Below are positions 36,301-44,500 of a DNA stretch of 64,000 bases, in pieces. The translations under genes were made by a program, and so were the position numbers. This DNA comes from Lysobacterales bacterium (GTDB taxonomy: Bacteria > Pseudomonadota > Gammaproteobacteria > Xanthomonadales > Xanthomonadaceae). Location of the stretch: contig JAEKKX010000009.1 in the NCBI GenBank assembly GCA_019510125.1, forward strand, positions 1 through 64,000. The letters run 5' to 3'. The stretch's first letter is position 1. Each line of letters starts with the position of its first letter. The notes beneath the pieces were generated by a model. The model was not told the DNA's origin, searched no databases, and saw only the letters and a list, made by a program, of their open reading frames with translations.

Positions 36301-39300
36301 GTGGCGCACGGGCGCAGCCGCATCGCCGCCGACGACTTCGAATTCGATGCCGTCGAGGTCGCTGCCGTCGAAGTGGATGTCGTCTTCACGTGCCGCGGCG
36401 AGCCGGATCTCCACCCGCTGCGGGGACTCCACCACCAGCGGCTGCGCCCAGGCGACGTTGCGCAGCGCCAGTGCGCCGCCCCCGCCTTCGGGCAGCGCCG
36501 CGGCCATCGCCGCGCGGACCATTTCCAGATAGGCCGCGCCGGGCAGCAGCCGCTGCGGGCGGGCGCCGCCGAGGCCGACCCGATGGTCGGCGAGGAACCA
36601 TTCGCGGCCGTCGAAGGCGTTGCCGTAGCACTGGCGATGGAAGTCCGACAGGTTGGCCTGCAGCAGCGGATGGGCGTCGCCGGCGCCGACGACGCCGCCG
36701 GCCGGGCGCGCGGGCAGCGCGATCCAGTAGCGATCCTTCGCGAACGGATAGGCCGGCAGCGGCATGCGTGCGGGACGGGCAGCGGGATACAGCGCGTCCC
36801 AGTCCAGCTCCAGCCCCTTCACCCACAGGTCGGCGAGCTTGCCGAATTTGCCGCGCGCGATCCATTTGCCGATCGCCTCGCGCATGTCGTCGTCGCGGCC
36901 GAGCGACGGGATGCCGTCCAGTTCGTTCTCGACCCGGCCGGAGAAACGCACCGCGGCGTCGCCTTCGTCCGCAAGGTGCGCGTCCAGCGCGGCGCGGAGC
37001 GCCTCGACCGAATCGACGACGAAGGCGACCCGGAAGGCCATCGCTTCGCGCCCCTTCTGCAGGGTGTACGCGAGCGATTCGAGGTCGATCGACGCGGCGC
37101 CGCCCTGCGGGTCCGTCTCGGTCCCGGCATCGAGGAAGGCGCGCAGGTCCTCGACCTTGCGCCGCAGTTGCGCTTCGGTCCGGGCCGACAGCGGCACCAG
37201 CGCTTCGCGCCGCGGGCGCACGCGCGGGAACGTCGCGGCGGCGGCTGGCGCGACGTACTCCTCGACGATCAGGTGCGCGTTCGATCCCCCGGCGCCGAAC
37301 GACGAAATCCCGGCGATGCGCGGCACGTGGCCGTCGCCGGAGGCCGGCGTCTCCCACGGCCTCAGGGTCTGGTTGACCGTGAACGGCGACGCCTCGAAAT
37401 CGATGTGCGGATTGAGCGTCGCCGAATGCAGCGACGGCACCAGCATCCGGTGCTTCATCTGCAGCAGGACCTTGGTCAGCCCGGCGATGCCGGCCGCGGA
37501 TTCGCAGTGGCCGATGTTCGATTTGACCGAGCCGATCGCGCAGGAGCCGCGGGCGTCGTCGTGCGGTCCGAACACCTGGCCGAGCGCCGCGATCTCGATC
37601 GGATCGCCGAGCCGGGTGCCGGTGCCGTGGGCTTCGAGATAGCTGACGTGGCGCGGATCGACGCCGGACTCCTTCAGCGCGCGATCGATGACCCAGCGCT
37701 GCGCCCGCGGGTTCGGCACCGAGTACCCGTTGGTCTTGCCGCCGTGGTTGAGTGCGCTGCCGCGGATCACGCCGTGGATGTGGTCGCCGTCCGCGACCGC
37801 CTCCGACAGGCGCTTGAGCACGACCACGCCGACGCCCTCGCCCGGAATGTAGCCGTCGCCGCCCTCGCCGAAGCTCTGGCAGTGGCCGTCGCCGGAGATG
37901 AACTGCCCGGCGCTGAGCACCAGGTACTTGTTGGGATGCAGGCTGAGGTTGACGCCGCCGGCGATCGCCAGGTGGGTGCGCCCCTGGCGCAGGTCCTGGC
38001 AGGCCAGGTGGATCGCGGTCAGCGACGACGAGCACATCGTGTCCAGGGTCATGCTCGGCCCGTGCAGGTCGAGCACGTAGGACACGCGGTTGGCGATGCT
38101 GGCGTAGCTGACCGGCACGCCGATGCGGCGGCCGAGCAGGCCCGACTCCGCGCCGAAGAGCTGGTATTCGCCGTACATCACGCCGACGTAGACGCCGACC
38201 TGCCCGGCCTGGGCGGCGTCGCGCGCCTGCTGCAGGCCGGAGCGGGTGTAGCCCGCATCCTCGATCGCCATCCACGCGTGCTGCAGGAACAGGCGCTCCT
38301 GCGGGTCGATCAGTTCGGCGCCGACCGGCGGGATGTTGAAGAACAGCGGGTCGAATTCGTCGACCCCGGCGATGAAACCGCCCCACTTGCTGTAGTGGCG
38401 GCCATACTGGCTGCGATCCTCGCTGTAGTAGTCGCGCCAGTCCCAGCGGCTGGGCGGAACCTCGACGATGCAGTCGCGGCCGTCGCGCAGATTGCGCCAG
38501 AACGCCGCGAGGTCCTCGGACTCCGGATAGCGTCCGCTGAGGCCGACGATCGCGATCGGTTCCGGCGGGGACGCCTCGCGCGCAGGCGCCCGTGCGGCCA
38601 GCCAGCGACGGCCGCGGGTGCGTCGTGCCGCGCCATGTCCACCGGCCTCGACGAAGGCGGCGGTGTTCGGTGCGGCGACGGGCGCCGGCGCGACCGGGAC
38701 GGTTTCCTTCGACGATGCGGACGACGCGGACGGGAACAGCCGCGCGACGGTGGCGGCGTGCGCCCCGACGAAGTGCGCGGCCAGTTGGTCCAGGGTCTGG
38801 TGCTCGAAGAACAGCGTCTTCGACAGGCGTCCGAAGGTCTTTTCCAGCTTCGCGGTCAGGTCCATCGCGAGCACGGAGTCCATGCCGTAGCGTTCGAGCG
38901 CCGCGCGCGGATCGATCCGGTGCGCGGGCAGGCCCAGCAGCGACGAGAACTCCGCGCGCAGGTAGTCGCGCATCCGCTCGAGCGCATCGTTGCCGGCGGC
39001 AGGCACGACGTCCGGCCGGCCGCCGGCATCGACGGCGGCGACAGCGGCGGCCTCGAGGGCGACGGCGCGCGCCTGCCCGCCGTCGAGCAGCGCGCGGATG
39101 CGCCGGGGATCGCCCTCGATCACCAGCACCCGCGCGTGACCGGAGCGCACGCAGCGATGGAACGCCTGCAGGCCCGACGCGGTCCGCAGCGGCCGCATGC
39201 CGGTGCGCTCGAACAGCGCCTGCTGCTCGCGGGCGGGCATGCGCATGCCGCCGTCCTGCCAGAACGGCCAGTCGATCGCGACCGTCCTGCCGTGGCGCGC

Positions 39301-41469
39301 GCCGGAGGCGACCAGCCGGTTGCGATGCGCCGCGTAGCGATCCATGAAACCGTTGGCGACCGCGTAGTCGGACTGGGCGACATGGCCATCGACCGCGGCG
39401 GCGGACGAGAACAGCGCGAAGAAGTCGAGCGGCAGCGCACGGCTCGCGCGATCCAGATGCACGGTGCCCGCCACTTTCGGCGCCAGCACCCGCGCGAATT
39501 CCTCGGGCGACTTCCGGGCGATCAGGTTGTCGGCGATCATCCCCGCGGCGTGGAGGATGCCGTCGAGACGGCCGTGGCGTTCGCGGATGTCCTCCACCAG
39601 CCGCTCGACCGCGGCCTCGTCGAGCAGGTCGAGGGCGGCGTAGGCGAGCCGCGACGGGTCCGCGCCGTCGGCGAGCGTGCGCAGGTCGGCGTCGATCGCC
39701 GGCGTGTGCGCGCCGCGCCCGGTCAGCACCACCCGGGCCCCGGGACAGGTGTCGAGCACGTGCCTGGCGAACAGCCGGCCGAGCCCGCCGAGGCCGCCGG
39801 TGATCAGGTAGACACCGCCGTCCACGAACACCGGCGCGCAGGCCGCGTCCCCGTCCGTGCCAGCGTCCGTCTCCGCGTCCGCGAGCGCAGCCCAGTGGCC
39901 GACCTCGCGCCGCCCGGCGGCGAGGCGCACCTGCGCGTGTCCCGTGTCGCGCTCGGCGAGCAGGCCGGCGGCCAGTGCGTCCACCGACGCATCGGCATCG
40001 ATCTCCAGCACCTGGGCGCGGACCTGCGGATGTTCCTGGGCGGCGGTCGCCAGCAGCCCGGACAGCGCCGGCAGCAGGCCGGCGTCGTCGCGCCGAGGCA
40101 GCACCAGGCGCAGGCGCAGCGCGGTCGGCGCGGGGTCCGCGAGGCTCGCGAGCGCCTCCCGGACGATCGCGAAACAGGCCAGCGCCATCGCGGTGAAGCC
40201 CTGCGCGATGCCCGCCTCGGCCGAAGCGGCCACCGCGTGGATGCGGGCGCCAGGCAGGCGTTCGCCCAGCGCCTCGACGGTCGATCGCGGATAGCCGCAG
40301 AGGATGACGTGGTCGATCGCACCTTCGGCGACATCGATGCCGGTCTCGGCCGGAACGTCCTGCCAGGCCGGCACCGCCAGCATGGTGGCGATCGGCGCGT
40401 CCGCGGCGTCTGCCACGATGCCACCCGCGACGCCCGTCGGAACGACCGTCGCGGCATTCGCCTCGCGCGAGGCGAACCCGCGCAACTGCACGCAGACCCG
40501 CCCTGCCCCGTCGCACACGTCGATGTCGAGGCGGCTGACGCGATCGCCCGGCCGCGCGCCCGCGGCGGGCCGGATCCAGGCGCGGAGATCGCCGCCGCAG
40601 GGCGCGTGCACGCGCACCGCATCCACCGCGAACGGCAGCGACGGACGCGCCGGCGGCGCATCGGGGTCGGGCAGCAGCCCGATCGCGGCCTGCAGCGCGC
40701 CGTCGAGCATCGACGGATGCAGGACGTAGGATGCAGCGGTGTCGACGAGCGCCGCGGGCAACGCCAGTTCGGCCAGCACTTCGGCCTCGCCGCAGCGCAC
40801 GCGCGCCAGCGAGCGATGCCCGGGCCCGAAGCGCATCCCCATCCGCGCGTAGGCCGGGTAGATCGCGTCGGGTTCCAGCACGCGACGGCCCGTGCGTCGC
40901 GCGATCGCGTCGAGGTCCAGCGGCGCCGGCGCTGGCGTCGCGGCGATCAGCGCCCGCCCGCGGCAATGCACGGTCTCGGTCGCGCCGGCGTCCGCCTGTC
41001 CGTGCGCGACGCTGAAGATCTCGAATTCGAGCGCAGCCGCCGCGCCGTCCTCCGCGCCGTCCCCGGGAGACAGCGCGACGCCGACCTCGGTGGCGTCGTC
41101 CACGACGATCGGCTGCAGCCAGACCACGTCCTCGAGCGCGATGCGGTCGGCGTCGGCGAGGTCGGCCAGCGCGTTCGCCGCCGCGGCGCGCGCCATTTCC
41201 AGGTAGGCCACACCGGGCAGCACTCGGCGCGCGTCGTCGGCGCCGAACAGCACGCGGTGGTCGTCCAGGAAGAACTCGTCGCCGCCGAACCACGAGGCGT
41301 AGCGCTGCTCGCCGAGGGTGGAGACGTTGGCGTGCAGCAGCGGATGCAGCGCCGACGCGCCGGGGGTGGCCGGGCGACGCCAGAACTGGCCGATCAGCGA
41401 CAGCGCGTCCTGCCGGGAGAGGCGGCCGCTCTTGAGTTCGGAAACGACGTACTGGATGAAATCGGTCAT
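27322..41469 (-). CDS. Trans-AT polyketide synthase C: DH-KR-ACP / KS-DH-KR-ACP / KS-KR-ACP / KS-DH
   Basis: The ATG at 41469 (MTDFIQYVVSELKSGRLSRQ) starts a 4715-residue protein with an N-terminal helical docking segment. DH1 (about 42-330) has His71 and DGALQ near 256. KR1 (GGLGGLG near 557, Tyr near 702) and ACP1 (Ser near 865) follow. KS1 (967-1410) has its Cys near 1146 in TMCSSSL. DH2 (His near 1630), KR2 (2099/2244) and ACP2 (Ser near 2411) come next. KS2 (2519-2942) has its Cys near 2680. KR3 (3370/3516) lacks a DH before it. ACP3 (Ser near 3682) leads to KS3 (3792-4230), Cys near 3975 in TACSSSL. DH3 (His near 4451, DGALQ near 4615) closes the protein. All KS keep HGTGT and KSNIGH or KANVGH. 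No AT domain is present. The protein ends after DH3 with no ACP, docking helices or release domain, so another protein must complete the module. Confidence 0.95.
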   Translation of the reverse strand: MTDFIQYVVSELKSGRLSRQDALSLIGQFWRRPATPGASALHPLLHANVSTLGEQRYASWFGGDEFFLDDHRVLFGADDARRVLPGVAYLEMARAAAANALADLADADRIALEDVVWLQPIVVDDATEVGVALSPGDGAEDGAAAALEFEIFSVAHGQADAGATETVHCRGRALIAATPAPAPLDLDAIARRTGRRVLEPDAIYPAYARMGMRFGPGHRSLARVRCGEAEVLAELALPAALVDTAASYVLHPSMLDGALQAAIGLLPDPDAPPARPSLPFAVDAVRVHAPCGGDLRAWIRPAAGARPGDRVSRLDIDVCDGAGRVCVQLRGFASREANAATVVPTGVAGGIVADAADAPIATMLAVPAWQDVPAETGIDVAEGAIDHVILCGYPRSTVEALGERLPGARIHAVAASAEAGIAQGFTAMALACFAIVREALASLADPAPTALRLRLVLPRRDDAGLLPALSGLLATAAQEHPQVRAQVLEIDADASVDALAAGLLAERDTGHAQVRLAAGRREVGHWAALADAETDAGTDGDAACAPVFVDGGVYLITGGLGGLGRLFARHVLDTCPGARVVLTGRGAHTPAIDADLRTLADGADPSRLAYAALDLLDEAAVERLVEDIRERHGRLDGILHAAGMIADNLIARKSPEEFARVLAPKVAGTVHLDRASRALPLDFFALFSSAAAVDGHVAQSDYAVANGFMDRYAAHRNRLVASGARHGRTVAIDWPFWQDGGMRMPAREQQALFERTGMRPLRTASGLQAFHRCVRSGHARVLVIEGDPRRIRALLDGGQARAVALEAAAVAAVDAGGRPDVVPAAGNDALERMRDYLRAEFSSLLGLPAHRIDPRAALERYGMDSVLAMDLTAKLEKTFGRLSKTLFFEHQTLDQLAAHFVGAHAATVARLFPSASSASSKETVPVAPAPVAAPNTAAFVEAGGHGAARRTRGRRWLAARAPAREASPPEPIAIVGLSGRYPESEDLAAFWRNLRDGRDCIVEVPPSRWDWRDYYSEDRSQYGRHYSKWGGFIAGVDEFDPLFFNIPPVGAELIDPQERLFLQHAWMAIEDAGYTRSGLQQARDAAQAGQVGVYVGVMYGEYQLFGAESGLLGRRIGVPVSYASIANRVSYVLDLHGPSMTLDTMCSSSLTAIHLACQDLRQGRTHLAIAGGVNLSLHPNKYLVLSAGQFISGDGHCQSFGEGGDGYIPGEGVGVVVLKRLSEAVADGDHIHGVIRGSALNHGGKTNGYSVPNPRAQRWVIDRALKESGVDPRHVSYLEAHGTGTRLGDPIEIAALGQVFGPHDDARGSCAIGSVKSNIGHCESAAGIAGLTKVLLQMKHRMLVPSLHSATLNPHIDFEASPFTVNQTLRPWETPASGDGHVPRIAGISSFGAGGSNAHLIVEEYVAPAAAATFPRVRPRREALVPLSARTEAQLRRKVEDLRAFLDAGTETDPQGGAASIDLESLAYTLQKGREAMAFRVAFVVDSVEALRAALDAHLADEGDAAVRFSGRVENELDGIPSLGRDDDMREAIGKWIARGKFGKLADLWVKGLELDWDALYPAARPARMPLPAYPFAKDRYWIALPARPAGGVVGAGDAHPLLQANLSDFHRQCYGNAFDGREWFLADHRVGLGGARPQRLLPGAAYLEMVRAAMAAALPEGGGGALALRNVAWAQPLVVESPQRVEIRLAAAREDDIHFDGSDLDGIEFEVVGGDAAAPVRHCSGSATFLADAAPQRLDVAALTARMTAGTLAAEAVYAAFEAMGIVYGPAFRTVSRLHRGAGEALAELTLPTATALSPYVLHPGLLDGALQAAIGLVAQTDGLPDGLPDAPAVPFALDALTVHGPCSARMYAWVRDAGAAAAGVGRVDIDLFGDDGTPCASLRGLTSRTLAGASATQADPEVSVLIAEPDWEDVTTAGVDAANWRRRDVLLCVGVAGDAARLSADLQAERPQASVRALSLDPQGDLADRYRDAALAVLAHVQSVYAAGVAGEREGRRLLQLVVADRGEDAVLAGLAGLADTIRLELPDLLAQVVAVPPDLDARTLSERLDTAAAYPGESRLDGARAVMRRPRWRSRALDDRSATPAFKAGGVYLVTGGLGGLGRLFAREILACAPDATVVLGGRGELAGAQREAFEALRASLSAPAERLRYRQLDLARPEQVDAVIADLVSELGGLSGVLHSAGTTRDRLLLRKTADECAEVLAPKVAGTHHLDLATRGIDLDFFALFSSLASAMGNVGQGDYAAANGFMDAFADHRNALVDAGQRRGRTLSLLWPLWRDGGMRIDADAQAALARTAGMLPLRTANGMRAFHRAVAEGRGRMLVVEGHAQRLRQALEARRTPVAEAVAPPPSIARERAADIAVAANDDASRGRVERATRWLTEQFAEQLRVPVHELDPKAPLERYGMDSVLAMKLTQHLETRFGSLSKTLFFEYQTISALATHLARAFPEAFPAAIPDRPAQATAVAGDARPVAGIVDAGRPARRFARLRTSTGPAGAQAIANDSIADGSIADGRIAIVGVAGRYPEAPTLDAFWQNLRDGRDSIVEVPTERWNHAAIFAPGRNRPGKAYSKWGGFLDGVDRFDARFFNISPREAELIDPQERLFIESVWETLEDAGYSRNAIDRLRVGVYVGAMWGHYELHAGASAGVPSSSFASIANRVSYFFDFHGPSMAIDTMCSSSLTAIHLACEALRGGGIDAAIAGGVNLSLHPNKYLSLSQGNFASTDGRCRSFGEGGDGYVPGEGVGAVLLRPLAAALRDGDRIHGVIRATAINHGGKTNGYTVPNPVAQSDLIREALREARVDPATIDYVETHGTGTSLGDPIEITGLVRAFAGDAPQAAGGGRRCAIGSVKSNIGHLESAAGIAALTKVLLQLRHRTLAPSLHAERLNPHIDFDAVPFAVQRSLAPWPGGGDRPRRAAVSSFGAGGANAHLIVEEHVAEARVIETGAPAMPEVGPEAFLLSAKTREALAAYVARLLAFLAQTPAASLADIAYTSQVGRTPMQERLAVVAASVEDLRRILARWRPEAGEASSPGRSRIEGLFEGSSRDAGSGIGGLIDGEAGEAYVRTLLQGRDLEKLARLWVSGVEVDWSGLRRGARPVRVALPTYPFMRERYWIDAPTPAFDQAHAPVPSAPGAENGRAPAVDRLCFHRPVWVRVSDAGARAPMPASVLVIGANDALVRALREQAPATEWRCVEASTDMASTDMDATASAIAALAAAGDLPPVVAHVSTACDSIDAALDAGVFALHAACRALLQDHGSGRVRLLCLRQDDDATEFHGALAGYLASLALENPKFAWTVLSADDAGEPAALARTLVDELQRDGGRAAEARLRTSSEAGERVREIRRMARFEPTGHASTGAQIKHRGVYLITGGLGGLGHVFGAHLASRYRARLVLTGRSPLDEALRARIAILEAQGAEVCYVRADITDPAQVEAAVAEARRRFSRIDGVIHAAGVHDDAFALHKGRDDMAAVIAAKVHGALHLDAATRGDDLDLFVLFSSVSGAFGNAGQCDYAFGNAFLDAFAVRRQSRVAAGERRGVTLSIGWPFWREGGMRIDPADLAAAQARTGAAPLPTAAGLAAWDRLLETGEAHAVVLYGDADRISATIVGTVVDTIAAAVPGDRDTARAAATTAPGSVSAASPIALRGAAEAYLRRLLGAEIKLSADRIDIREPFESFGLDSMMINRINAQLVEDLGDVPKTLFYEHLTIEELAIRLLALAGDALARLPEAAGAAADAAQASLQGVPLHGVAVPLRAAHDARPRMSAPVAPGMPDALHDVSQPSIATDAPIAIIGLHGEFPQSASLREFWRHLRDGHELIEPVPASRWDRDAFAQAGARDRAASDSAAAAPGDIYCKSGAFLEDFDKFDAGFFGIAPDDARMIDPQERRFLQSVWAAIEDAGYTRDSLKRRHPKAGSADVGVFVGVTTNSYQLLAPEEWRRGNPVSPGSMPWSIANRVSYVFDFKGPSLPIDTACSSSLVAIHLACESLRRGECQAAVAGGVNLYLHPAKYRSLCQGRMLAEHDHCRSYGDGDDGFVPGEGVGAVLLKPLAQALADHDHIHGVILSSACEHAGRSNRYSAPNPNAQSLVIERAMARGGVDPDTIGYVEGHGTGTRLGDNLEIVSLTQAFRKRTRRTAFCALGSVKANVGHSESAAGITGLTKLLLQYAHGEIAPTIHADPVNPDIDFAHSPFRLQREAVAWPAAPGRPRRSMLNSFGAGGVNACLILEDHVAPLPASAGPLGAQLIVLSARNEERLRLGAERLLQFLSDAPELALDRIAYTLQTGREAMDARLAFVAGDRDDLARTLAACARGEHVDGVHRGSVAPHARKRALSPETRERVHALHARGELDPIAALWAEGEPIDWEALHAGRPVHPVPLPTYPFARERHWVSDAGAAMSPAGANLPVVPGLTIEVAPRLHPLIAHNASTLREIGFASYLDASAYYGRDHVVNGVAMYPGAAYLEMACVAGTLAGEGAVVRIEDIVWVRPLPLDAGGTRVATLLRPDGDGAEYAVVSHDDDDERVVHAEGRLRFGARPRHGEASPRSLDAIRARAAGVLGGDACYDRLARFGFRYGPSFRSIRELHHGDGFALSRLVLDEGLLAEFDQYVLHPCLLDGALQTVLGVALGEASDVPFLPFAVDALEILRPLTPVCHALVERVDTPEGGNPDIRRFDIRLLGDNGETLVRLTNFHVRALRQAAESQAAARVSDPGVAE

Positions 41470-41581
41470 TGCGCCTGCTTCTTTCCCTGGGGACGGGGGA
41501 CTGCGCGTCCGCCCGTCGATTCCGCGCCGGCCGTCGCCGTGCGCCGTCCTTGTGCTTCCACCCGCGCGGTCGCCCCGCGGC

Positions 41582-44500
41582 TCACGCCGGATTCCCGAGC
41601 AGCGCCCTGAGCAGGCGCACGCCCTGCTCCGGCGCGATCGCGGCGGCGTCGATGCCGTCGATGATCGCGGCCGCACGCTGCAGATCGCCCGGCGGCTGCG
41701 GCTGCGGCCGGTCCTGCGCGCCGGCGGGACGGACCACGTCGTCGATCCAGAAGGTCTCGCGGGCGAACGGATAGCCCGGCAGCTCGACCCGCCGCACGCC
41801 GCTGCCCTGCCACGGCGCCGCCCAGTCGATGGCGGCGCCGTCGACCCAGGCGCGCGCCAGTTCGTCGGTCTCGCCGCGCGCGAGCCAGCCTTCGACCACG
41901 GCCGGATCGATCGCGCGTCGCGTCGCGGCCGGGGCCGCGGCGCCGTCCTGGCGGGCGACGAAAATCCCGTCGCGCACGCCCGCATCGCCCACGAACGCTT
42001 CGAGCCTCGTCGCCAGCGTCGCCAGGTCCGGGGCCAGGAAACAGGCGCGCGCCTCCATCGCCTCGCGGCCGGTCTGCAGCGTATGCGCGACCTCGGCGCA
42101 GCCGCCGGCCACGCGCCCGTCGCGCAGCGCATCGAGCAGGTCGCGCGCGCGCTGCCGCAGTTGCTCGGGGGTCTTCGCCGAGACCGGGAACACCCCGGTC
42201 CGCGGCGATGCGTCGAGGGCGGCCGCGCCGTGGCCGGAGGCCGGCAGATGTTCCTCGACCAGGACGTGCGCGTTCGCGCCGCCGGCGCCGAAGGACGAGA
42301 CGCCCGCGATCCGCGCCTGTGCGACGCCATCGACCACCGGCCGCGCCCACGGGGTGAGCGTGCGGTTCAACGCGAACGGGGTGCGCTCGAAGCGGATGTT
42401 CGGATTGGTCCGTTCGGCGTGCAGCGACGGTGCGATCTGGCCGTGGCGGAACTGCAGCAGCACCTTGGTCAGGCCGGCGATGCCGGCCGCGGCCTCCAGG
42501 TGGCCGATGTTCGACTTCACCGAGCCGATCGCGCAGTGCCCGGGCTCGACCGCGTCGGGCGCGAACGCCTGCTCCAGGCCGGCGATCTCGATCGGATCGC
42601 CGAGATCGGTGCCGGTGCCGTGCGCCTCGATGTAGCCGATCGCGCCGGCGTCGATGCCGGCCCGGTCGATCGCCTCGCGCACCAGCGCCGCCTGCGCGGT
42701 CGGGTTCGGCACGGTGTAGCCGTTGGTCTTGCCGCCGTGGTTGATCCCGGTCGCGATGATCACGCCGTGGATCACGTCGCCGTCGCGCTCGGCGTCCTCC
42801 AGCGGACGCAGCACCACCACGCCGACGCCCTCGCCCGGGACGAACCCGTTGGCGCCTTCGCCGAAGCTCCTGCAGCGCCCGTCCTTCGACAGCATGTGCT
42901 GCGAGGACATGTCGATGTAGCTGGTCGGGTGCAGGAACAGGTTCACGCCGCCGGCGATGGCCGCGCGGCAGTCGCCGTTGAGGATGTGTTCGCAGGCCTC
43001 GTGCAGCGCGGTCAGCGACGAGGAGCACATCGTGTCGACCGGCAGGCTCGGCCCTTCGATGTCGAGCAGGTACGAAAGCCGGTTGGCGACGGAGCCGAAC
43101 GAGGTCCTGGGCCAGAACTTCACGGCCGGGTCGGCGTCGGCGCGGTAGAGGTTGTAGCCGGCGCGGGTGATGCCGGCGAACACTCCGACCCGGCGATCGA
43201 ACCGCCGGCGCAGCGCTTCGCGGGTGAGGCCGGCGTTCTCCAGCGCGTTCCAGGCCGTCTGCAGGAACAGCCGCTCCTGCGGATCCATGTTGAGCGCTTC
43301 GCGCGGCGCGATCCCGAAGAACAGCGGGTCGAATTCGGCGAACCGGTCGAGGAAGCCGCCGCGCTTGCAGTAGCTCTTGCCGGCGGCCACCGCCGCGTGC
43401 TCGTCGGGCTCGTAGAACCCGTCCAGCGACCAGCGGTTGCCGGGAATCTCGCCGACGCTGTCGCGGCCCTGGCGGAGGTTGTCCCAGAACGCGTCGAGGT
43501 CCACGGCCCCCGGATACTGCCCGCTGATGCCGACGATCGCGATCCGGCGCGTGCGCGGCGAGGACGGGGCCGTGCGATCCGCCTGCGATGCGGCGACGCC
43601 GCGGCGTCCGGGCAGGCGCGGCGCCGGCGCGTGCGGCGCAGCGGCCGGCAACGGTTCGCCGCGCGACGCCGCCGGCGCCGGCGACGCGACCGGCGACGCG
43701 ACCGGCGCGGCGAACAGCGCGCGCAGGCGCGGCTGCTGCGTCCGCAGCAGGTGACCGGCGAGGCCGTGCAGCGTGCGGTGCTCGTACAGCAGCGTGCTGC
43801 CGACCTCGAAATGGACCTGCAGGCTGCGGTTGACCAGGCCGACGATGACCGAGTCGATGCCGTAGGTCTCGAGCGGTTCGTCCGCGTCGAGCGCGGCCGG
43901 ATCGATCTTGAGCGCGTCGCCGACGAGCTTCGCGCAGAACGCGAGCGCCTTGCCGGCGAGGTCGTCGGGCGCGCCCTCGCCGTCGGCGCGCGGCGCGGAC
44001 GCCGGCTCGACGGCGACGGCGTCCGCCGCGGTCGCGCGGGCCGCGGCCGGGCGCGGCTGCGGAGACGCGGCCTGCGCAGCGGCGTACTTCGCGATCGACA
44101 CCTGCGGCAGGTCGCTGGCCATGAACCGGTCCAGCGCCGCCATCGCCGCGTCCGGATCCAGCGGCCGGTAGCCGGTCTCGTGGAAGTAGCGCTTCATGGC
44201 GTCGGTCATCGCACTGCCGGCGCCGACCGACCAGTAGCCCCAGTTCACGGTCCTGACCAGGCTGCCGAGACGCTGGCCGAGGGCGCGGGCGAAGGCGTCC
44301 TGGAAGGTGCAGCCGGCGGAATAGCCGGCCATCCCCGCCCCGCGCACGAAGGACGCGTTCGAGGAGAAGAACAGGTAGAAGTCCAGGGCTGCGTCGCGGA
44401 ACACCTGCGCGATCCTTACGCTCAGATCCATCTTCACGGACAGGATCGAACGGAAATCGCACTCGGAAACGGTCTTGAGCCGCTGGTCGAAGTCGCCGAC

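Noticed and set aside
26884..41610. 4908-codon open frame on the + strand opposite synthase C
   Set aside because: It is antisense to a fully supported PKS. Its His/Arg/Asp/Val-rich composition with no domains is what a GC-rich codon pattern gives on the opposite strand.
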